Shown here: positions 14,455-20,007 of the stretch, piece by piece
Position numbering within the stretch: the stretch's first letter is position 1
How the letters are laid out: each line of letters starts with the position of its first letter
Source: DASVDE01 sp035558955
Lineage (GTDB): Bacteria > Actinomycetota > Thermoleophilia > Solirubrobacterales > 70-9
NCBI GenBank assembly: GCA_035558955.1
Contig: DATMBX010000073.1
Coordinates: 1-22,652, forward strand
Length of the DNA: 22,652 nt
Reading direction: 5' to 3'
The notes under the pieces: generated by a model
The model's input: only the letters and a program-made list of their open reading frames with translations
Told to the model about the DNA's origin: nothing
Databases searched by the model: none
Program-made: the position numbers and the translations under genes

Positions 14455-15044
14455 TCGCCGCGGTTCGCGGCGAGGTGATGGTTCGCCGTCCCGATCACGT
14501 GGTGATCGACGCCGGGGGCGTCGGCTACCGGTTGACGGTCTCCGCGGAGACGCTGAAGGCGGTTCCCGCCACCGGGCGCGAGGCGTTCCTGCACGCGGAG
14601 CTGATCTCCCGCGACGACTCCCTCGCTCTCTTCGGCTTCTCCTCCGAGGAGGAGCGCGACCTCTTCGGCGAGTTGATCTCGGTCAGCGGGGTCGGCCCGA
14701 AGGTGGCGATCGCCACCCTTTCAGGCGGGCCGGCACGGGAGCTGCTGCGGGCGATCGCCGCGGGCGACGCGAGACGCTTCCAGGCGGTGCCGGGGATCGG
14801 CAAGCGGACTTCGGAGCGGATCATCGTCGAGCTGCGCGAGAAGGTCGCCGGGGCGCTGGAGGAAGAGGTCGCCGCCGGGATCGTCGAGGAGGGCGACGCG
14901 CGCTCTCTCGCCCGCGACGGCCTGGTCAACCTCGGCTATGCGCCGCTGGAGGCCGAGCAGCTCCTCGACGGGATCGAGAGCGAGGACGCCGAGGGCATGA
15001 TCGCCACCGCCCTTCGCAAGGCCGGGACGAGCAAGGCCGCATGA
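14451..15044 (+). CDS. ruvA: Holliday junction branch-migration subunit RuvA
   Basis: This 197-residue protein binds the four-way junction as a tetramer and docks RuvB. The N-terminal OB fold is seen in MIAAVRGEVMVRRPDHVVID, GVGYRLTVS and FLHAELISRDDSLALFGF. Two helix-hairpin-helix motifs follow: LISVSGVGPKVAIATLS and FQAVPGIGKRTSERIIVEL. The C-terminal three-helix domain that contacts RuvB contains LVNLGYAPLEAEQLLDGI. Length is usual for the family. ATG 14451 overlaps the ruvC stop by 4 bp, and its own stop overlaps the ruvB ATG by 4 bp, so the three subunits are translationally coupled. Confidence 0.97.
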   Translation: MIAAVRGEVMVRRPDHVVIDAGGVGYRLTVSAETLKAVPATGREAFLHAELISRDDSLALFGFSSEEERDLFGELISVSGVGPKVAIATLSGGPARELLRAIAAGDARRFQAVPGIGKRTSERIIVELREKVAGALEEEVAAGIVEEGDARSLARDGLVNLGYAPLEAEQLLDGIESEDAEGMIATALRKAGTSKAA

Positions 15045-16198
15045 CCGACTCACCCGACATCGGCGCCAACCGGATCAGAACGCCTGGATTTGAGGATTCC
15101 CCCGCCGCCCCCGGACGCGGAAGTGGGGCGCCATCCATATCTGATTCTTTGGCGGCCCACGGGAGCAGAGGAGGCGGCGTTGATGAAGTGCGCGTCCACG
15201 ACGCACGCGCGGATGTGCCGGACGAGGACCTCGACCGCTCGCTGCGCCCGCCGACCCTCGCCGACTTCGTCAACCAGGAGCAGGTCACCGAGCAACTCGC
15301 AATCTTCATCGAGGCGGCGCGGGGGCGCGACGAGCCGCTCGACCACGTCCTGCTCGCCGGCCCGCCGGGGCTCGGCAAGACCTCGCTGGCCCACATCGTC
15401 GCCGCCGAGATGGGCGTGCCGCTGGTCCAGACGGCGGGCCCGGCGCTGGAGCGCAAGGCCGATGTCGCCTCTTTCCTCACCGCGCTGGAGCCGGGCAGCG
15501 TCTTCTTCATCGACGAGATCCACCGTCTCGGCCGCGCCGTCGAGGAGACGCTCTACCCGGCGATGGAGGACGGCGAGCTGCCCGTCGTGCTCGGCCAGGG
15601 CGCGGGCGCTCGCACGGTGACGCTCCCGTTGCCGCCTTTCACTCTGATTGGCGCCACCACCCGGTCGGGGCTCCTAACGACACCGCTGCGCGACCGCTTT
15701 GGCGTGTCCCACCGCCTCGAGCACTACAGCCCCGAGCACCTCGCCCAGATCATCTCGCGCTCTGCCGGGATCCTCGGGGTGGAGATCGCCGGCGGCGGGG
15801 CGCAGACGATCGCCGAGCGCTCGCGCGGCACCCCGCGCGTCGCCAACCGCCTGCTGAAGCGGGTCCGGGATTTCGCCCAGGTGAAGGGGCGCGGCGCGAT
15901 CGACGCCGAAGTCGCCGCCGCTGCGCTGGAGATGCTCGAAGTCGACGCCGGCGGCCTCGACCGCAGCGACCGCGCCCTGCTCGACACGATCGCGAGCAAG
16001 TTCGCCGGCGGCCCCGTCGGCCTCTCCACGCTGGCGGTCGCGATCGGCGAGGAGCAGGACACGATCGAGGACGTGCTCGAGCCCTACCTGCTCCAGCAGG
16101 GCTTGCTGAAGCGCACTCCGCGCGGTCGCGTCCTCACCCAGCGGGCCTTCGACCACCTCGGCATCCCCGCCCCCGAGGGCGCGGCGAGCCTCTTCTAA
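15041..16198 (+). CDS. ruvB: Holliday junction ATPase RuvB with extended N-terminus
   Basis: This 385-residue AAA+ motor drives branch migration as a hexamer. It shows SLRPPTLADFVNQ (residues 67-79), Walker A GPPGLGKT (107-114), Walker B in FFIDEIHRL, sensor I in LIGATTRSGLL, the arginine-finger region TPLRDRFG, and a winged-helix end with LLQQGLLKRTPRGRVLTQRA. The core is canonical, but SLRP normally lies ~20-30 residues from the start. Here it is at residue 67, because residues ~9-50 are an extra Gly/Pro/Ser-rich stretch (IRTPGFEDSPAAPGRGSGAP and onward). This stretch is encoded by a GC-rich repeat related to the yebC-ruvC spacer. The ATG at 15041 overlaps the ruvA stop; an internal GTG or ATG start near residue 50 would give a normal-length protein but loses the coupling. 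Confidence 0.95.
   Translation: MTDSPDIGANRIRTPGFEDSPAAPGRGSGAPSISDSLAAHGSRGGGVDEVRVHDARADVPDEDLDRSLRPPTLADFVNQEQVTEQLAIFIEAARGRDEPLDHVLLAGPPGLGKTSLAHIVAAEMGVPLVQTAGPALERKADVASFLTALEPGSVFFIDEIHRLGRAVEETLYPAMEDGELPVVLGQGAGARTVTLPLPPFTLIGATTRSGLLTTPLRDRFGVSHRLEHYSPEHLAQIISRSAGILGVEIAGGGAQTIAERSRGTPRVANRLLKRVRDFAQVKGRGAIDAEVAAAALEMLEVDAGGLDRSDRALLDTIASKFAGGPVGLSTLAVAIGEEQDTIEDVLEPYLLQQGLLKRTPRGRVLTQRAFDHLGIPAPEGAASLF
15102..15140. repeat. GC-rich repeat, copy 2, inside the RuvB N-terminal extension
   Basis: CCGCCGCCCCCGGACGCGGA onward matches copy 1 at 13839, and ATAT follows 35 bp after its start (37 bp in copy 1). Directly downstream, atctgattcttt (15139-15150) resembles atctgattctct, which lies upstream of copy 1 at 13801-13812. 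A 7-bp inverted pair cgccgcc (15103-15109) and ggcggcg (15173-15179) brackets the stretch. The repeat is read in frame as part of RuvB. Confidence 0.5.
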
Positions 16199-16231
16199 TA
16201 CGGCGCTAAGACGGCGCCCGCCGCGCGCTTG

Positions 16232-16237
16232 TAGCCT
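16232..16237 (+). promoter_or_regulatory. -10-like hexamer of a near-leaderless start (zinc-ribbon/PAS gene)
   Basis: TAGCCT ends 8 nt before the ATG at 16246. The GGAG next to the ATG has no spacer and cannot act as a normal Shine-Dalgarno. The same hexamer precedes recJ. Confidence 0.4.
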
Positions 16238-16245
16238 GTTCGGAG

Positions 16246-16734
16246 ATGCCGTTCTTCATCTGTCCCAACTGCGGCAACAGGGAGGCGGGGGGTGACCGCA
16301 CCGCCGGCTTCAGCGCGCGCCCGAAGGGTTGCTCCAGATGCGGCTTCGGCTTCGTCTTCGAGTTGCTCGACGACTACTACCCGGCGCCGAACGCCGCCTT
16401 CTTCGTCTGCGATCGCAGAGCGCGTGTGATCGACGCCGGCAAAGGCAGCTTCGAGTTGACCGGCCTCACCGACGAGGACGTGATCGGCCGTCCGGTCCAG
16501 GACGTCCTCGGCCTCAAATGGATCGACAGAGGCAACGGCGGCGAGGCGGCCGATACCAATGGCGACGGCCTCACCGACCCGATCGAGACCTCGCTGGAAT
16601 GGGGCGTTCGCTCGCTCGGCAAGAAAGTCGCGGTCCATGCCGAAGGCGACCTGCCCGCCAGAGCGGTCGCCGATGTCTTTCCCGCCTACGACGATGACGG
16701 CGGCCTGCTGATCGTCCTCACTCCCGAGGGCTAG
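16246..16734 (+). CDS. Zinc-ribbon plus PAS-like domain protein
   Basis: This 162-residue protein begins with a four-Cys zinc ribbon (FICPNCGN, then CSRCGFGF; residues ~5-31). A PAS-like fold follows at ~45-160: AAFFVCDRRARVIDAGKGSF (input strand), ELTGLTDEDVIGRPVQDVLG (the typical PAS helix and loop), then VFPAYDDDGGLLIVLTP as the last strands. The stretch GEAADTNGDGLTDPIETSLE resembles a Ca-binding dockerin/EF-type loop (DTNGDGLTD) and is an insertion in the PAS core. No output domain is present, so it probably acts by binding a partner. It sits where yajC often lies, between ruvB and secDF. secDF begins 27 bp downstream with its own Shine-Dalgarno. I infer a sensory or adaptor role, unproven. 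Confidence 0.7.
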   Translation: MPFFICPNCGNREAGGDRTAGFSARPKGCSRCGFGFVFELLDDYYPAPNAAFFVCDRRARVIDAGKGSFELTGLTDEDVIGRPVQDVLGLKWIDRGNGGEAADTNGDGLTDPIETSLEWGVRSLGKKVAVHAEGDLPARAVADVFPAYDDDGGLLIVLTPEG

Positions 16735-16761
16735 GCGCAGGCGCGTGGGAGGAGCGGGGCG

Positions 16762-19677
16762 GTGAGGAAACGGCGCTGGAACCTTTTCGTCCTGCTCTTC
16801 GTGGGGGGGCTGATCGCGGCCTCCGCCGCGGCGATCGCCACCACCTCTACCAAGCTCGGCCTCGATCTCAAGGGCGGGGTGGAATTGATCTACCAGGGCC
16901 AGCCGACCGGCCAGGTCGAGGAGGTCACCGGCGAGGACATCGACCGCTCGATCGAGATCATCCGCGAGCGGATCGACAAGCTCGGCGTCGCCGAGCCCGA
17001 GGTCTCCCGCCTTGGCACCGACAACATCTCGGTCAGCCTGCCCGACGTAACCAACGCGCAGCGCGCGATTCGCCAGGTCGGAACCACCGCCCAGCTCTAC
17101 TTCTTCGACTGGGAGCCGAATCTGATCGGTCCCGAGCAAGTGCTCGGCGGCCACCCGGGCCAGCAGCCGCCCTCCGGACCCCTTAGAGAGGCGAACAGAC
17201 AGTGGAGAGACGCGGGGCGCAATCCAAATACCTATCTGAATCGCCAGCTGATCCTCTCTGGGGCCTTCCCCACTGCCTATGACGCCGCCCTGCTGGCCTC
17301 CAAGCAGCCCCCGGTGGAGAACTGCGAGACCTGCTCCACCGGACAGACTCGCTACTACCTCTTCTCCAGAGAGGCGCCGCATGAGCTGATCGCCGGGCCC
17401 GAGCCCACGCGCAACGCGCTCTTCGTCTCCCCGACCGGGAGAAGACGGTCGAGAGAGGGAATCGTGCTCACGGTGCCCGTGGGGACGATCGTCGTCTCCG
17501 AGCAACCGACCGACCAGGCGGGCGAGGTCGACGACACGGCGGAGCCCGGTTGGTACGCGCTCAGAGACGACCCGGCGCTCTCGGGCACCGACATCACCGA
17601 CCCGAAGCAGAACTTCGACCAGTTCAACCAGCCGACCGTCGACTTCGGCTTCACCGACGACGGGCGCGAGGCGTTCCAGGAGGTCACCCGGCGCATCGCC
17701 CAGCGCGGCCAGGCGCAGGCGATCGGCCCGGTCGGCTCAGAGCAGGCATCGACGCTCTCCGGCCACTTCGCGGTCGTCCTCGACAACGAGGTCAAGACCC
17801 GCCCGATCATCAACTTCGTCGAGAATCCGGACGGGATCGACGGCCGCACCGGGGCGCAGATCTCCGGCGGCTTCTCCGACATCACCGAGGCCCAGGACTT
17901 GGCCACCTTCCTGCAGATCGGCGCCCTGCCGATCGACCTGAAGCTGATCAGTCAGTCGCAGGTCTCGGCGACGCTTGGCGAGCAGGCTCTCGACCAGGGG
18001 TTGAAGGCGGGCCTGATCGGCCTGCTCCTGGTCGTCATGTTCCTGATCTTCTACTACCGCTTCCTCGGTGTGGTGGCGACCCTCGGGCTGCTCGTCTACG
18101 CGATCTTCTTCTTCGCCCTGATCAAGCTGATCCCGATCACGATGACCCTGCCGGGCATCGCCGGGTTGATCCTCACGATCGGGGTCGCGGCGGACTCGAA
18201 CATCATCATCTTCGAACGAATAAAAGAGGAGATCCGGGCCGGCCGCTCGACCTCGAGCGCGATAGCGATCGGCTACAAACGCGGGATCGCGACGATCGTC
18301 GACGCGAACGTCATCACCCTGTTGACGGCGTTCATCCTCTTCGTGCTGGCGACCGCGGGGGTGAAAGGGTTCGCCTTCACCCTCGGCGTCGGCACGCTCG
18401 TCTCCCTCTTCACCGCGGTCGTCTTCACCCAGGCCTTCCTCGGCGCTTTCGGCCGCGGTCGCCTGCTCTCCTCGCCTCGATTCCTGGGGGCGGGCGAGCG
18501 CCATGTGGACTGGCACTTCGACTTCGTCGGCGCCAGCAGATGGTTCTTCTCGATCTCCGGCGCGATCCTGATCGCCGGGGCGCTCTCGCTTGCCGCCAAC
18601 CAGCTCAACTTCGGCATCGACTTCGAGTCGGGAACGCGCCTCAACTTCGCCCCGGAGAACGCCGCCACGGTCGAGGAGGTGAGGACCACCCTCGAAGGCC
18701 AGGGGCTGGGCGAAGCCGAGATCCAGGAGACCGACGACGAGGCCTTCGGCAGAGGCTTCCAGATCCAGACCAGCGAGCTGCAACCCGACGGGGTCGCCGA
18801 GGTGCGCGCCTCTCTGGTCACGGAGTTTGGCATCCAACCTGGGAGCTTCGAGAACACCAGCGTCGGCCCGACCTTTGGCGAACAGGTTGCGCGCAGCGCG
18901 GGGCTGGCGATCATCTTCTCGCTGCTGCTGATCTCCGCCTACGTCGCCTTCCGCTTCGAGGCGAAGTACGCGGTGCCGGTCCTGATTGCGGTGGCGCACG
19001 ACATCCTTATCACCGCCGGCGTCTACTCGCTCGCCGACCGGGAGGTGACGAGCGGGACGGTCGCCGCCTTCCTCACCATCCTCGGCTACTCGCTCTACGA
19101 CACCGTGATCGTCTTCGACCGGATCCGCGAGAACGTGCCGCGAATGCCCAAGGCCGCCTTCTCGCAGATCGTCAATCGCTCGATGAGCGAGGTGCTGACC
19201 CGGTCGCTGATCACCGGCCTCTCCGCCGTCTTCCTGGTCGGGGTTCTGCTGGTCTTCGGCGGTGAGACGCTGAGAGACTTCGCCTTCGCGATGATGGTCG
19301 GGATCGCCTCCGGCACCTACTCCTCGATCTTCATCGCGGCGCCGGTGCTGACCGCTTGGAAGGAGCGCGAGCCCGGCTATGCGCGAAGGCGCGAGCGGAT
19401 CGCCGAGCTGGAGGGCCGCGTGCCGGCCTTCGCCGATGAGGTCGAGATGGCGAGGCTCGGCGAGGACTCCGAGACCGATGCGGAGATCGCCGCCGGCGTC
19501 GAGGCGCAGCGGGACGCCGAGCCAAAGCCCAGGGCGGTGGCGACGGCCGAGCCCGCGACCGATGGCGACGGAGCGGCGCCGGAGGTTGAAGACCCGGCCG
19601 CGGCCGAGCGCCGCGCGCGAAACGAGCGCCGCCGCGAGCGCCGCCAGCAACGTCGCAAGCACGGGAGGAACCGCTGA
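16762..19677 (+). CDS. secDF: SecD-SecF fusion protein translocase subunit
   Basis: This 971-residue protein uses the proton gradient to help SecYEG pull proteins across the membrane. The SecD half has a first membrane helix (~6-27), motif LGLDLKGGVELIYQ, a large external P1 domain to ~400, helices from ~415, and motif GVAADSNIIIFERIKEE near 474. The SecF half starts near 594 (WFFSISGAILIAGALSL), with FGIDFESGTRLNF and LGYSLYDTVIVFDRIREN near 774. The conserved acidic and Arg residues of the proton path are present. The P1 domain has an insertion with a CETC pair (~193-196). After the last helix, a ~90-residue acidic-then-Arg-rich tail ends RRERRQQRRKHGRNR and may touch ribosome or lipid. GTG start with GGGAGGAG 7 nt upstream. 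Confidence 0.97.
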   Translation: MRKRRWNLFVLLFVGGLIAASAAAIATTSTKLGLDLKGGVELIYQGQPTGQVEEVTGEDIDRSIEIIRERIDKLGVAEPEVSRLGTDNISVSLPDVTNAQRAIRQVGTTAQLYFFDWEPNLIGPEQVLGGHPGQQPPSGPLREANRQWRDAGRNPNTYLNRQLILSGAFPTAYDAALLASKQPPVENCETCSTGQTRYYLFSREAPHELIAGPEPTRNALFVSPTGRRRSREGIVLTVPVGTIVVSEQPTDQAGEVDDTAEPGWYALRDDPALSGTDITDPKQNFDQFNQPTVDFGFTDDGREAFQEVTRRIAQRGQAQAIGPVGSEQASTLSGHFAVVLDNEVKTRPIINFVENPDGIDGRTGAQISGGFSDITEAQDLATFLQIGALPIDLKLISQSQVSATLGEQALDQGLKAGLIGLLLVVMFLIFYYRFLGVVATLGLLVYAIFFFALIKLIPITMTLPGIAGLILTIGVAADSNIIIFERIKEEIRAGRSTSSAIAIGYKRGIATIVDANVITLLTAFILFVLATAGVKGFAFTLGVGTLVSLFTAVVFTQAFLGAFGRGRLLSSPRFLGAGERHVDWHFDFVGASRWFFSISGAILIAGALSLAANQLNFGIDFESGTRLNFAPENAATVEEVRTTLEGQGLGEAEIQETDDEAFGRGFQIQTSELQPDGVAEVRASLVTEFGIQPGSFENTSVGPTFGEQVARSAGLAIIFSLLLISAYVAFRFEAKYAVPVLIAVAHDILITAGVYSLADREVTSGTVAAFLTILGYSLYDTVIVFDRIRENVPRMPKAAFSQIVNRSMSEVLTRSLITGLSAVFLVGVLLVFGGETLRDFAFAMMVGIASGTYSSIFIAAPVLTAWKEREPGYARRRERIAELEGRVPAFADEVEMARLGEDSETDAEIAAGVEAQRDAEPKPRAVATAEPATDGDGAAPEVEDPAAAERRARNERRRERRQQRRKHGRNR

Positions 19678-19943
19678 TGGCCCTCGTCATCTGGTTCACC
19701 ATGGGCCTAGCCCTCTGGCACTTCACCGTCTTCATGCCGGATCGCTTCTGGCAAGGGATAGTCGGCGCCCTGGTCGGCTCCACGATCGGCGCAATGGTCT
19801 CCGGCGCAATCCTCCAGATAGCAACCGGCCGCGGCCTCGGAGAAACCGATCTAGGCACAGCCCTAATGGCCCTCCCGGGAATCGCGGCCGGCCTCGCGAT
19901 CGTCTACGCGATAGGCATCCGCGCCGAGCGGGAAGCAGCCTAA
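19677..19943 (+). CDS. Small two- or three-helix membrane protein after secDF
   Basis: This 88-residue protein has hydrophobic segments ALVIWFTMGLALWHFTVFM, then WQGIVGALVGSTIGAMVSGA with small-residue packing, and LMALPGIAAGLAIVYAIGI near the end. No known domain is recognised. The ATG overlaps the secDF TGA by one base (TGATG), so it is translated with secDF and could be an accessory membrane partner. Codon use from about 19800 onward is odd for this genome: several ATA and CTA codons and fewer C-ending ones (for example gca ata, ggc cta, gat cta). It may be recently evolved or less highly expressed. Function unknown. Confidence 0.7.
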   Translation: MALVIWFTMGLALWHFTVFMPDRFWQGIVGALVGSTIGAMVSGAILQIATGRGLGETDLGTALMALPGIAAGLAIVYAIGIRAEREAA

Positions 19944-19995
19944 GAGGCTGCATTTTGGGCGTCGGGAGGGGGTGAGTTCCGTCCCGGGTGCTTCT

Positions 19996-20001
19996 TAGCC
20001 T
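19996..20001 (+). promoter_or_regulatory. -10-like hexamer of a leaderless start (recJ)
   Basis: TAGCCT ends 6 nt before the GTG of recJ, and no Shine-Dalgarno precedes the start. The 64-bp gap after the membrane gene holds no T-run terminator. Confidence 0.45.
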
Positions 20002-20007
20002 GGCTGC

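Noticed and set aside
17737..19662. A 641-codon minus-strand frame opposite secDF
   Set aside because: Shadow of SecDF; the translation is dominated by Arg, Asp, Gly and Glu and lacks any motif.
19961..19985. A stretch before recJ (gtcggg..gggggtgagttcc) that resembles half of the recJ palindrome
   Set aside because: Only the GTCGGG/GGGGTGAG part matches and no second arm follows; it could be a relic but may be chance in G-rich sequence.
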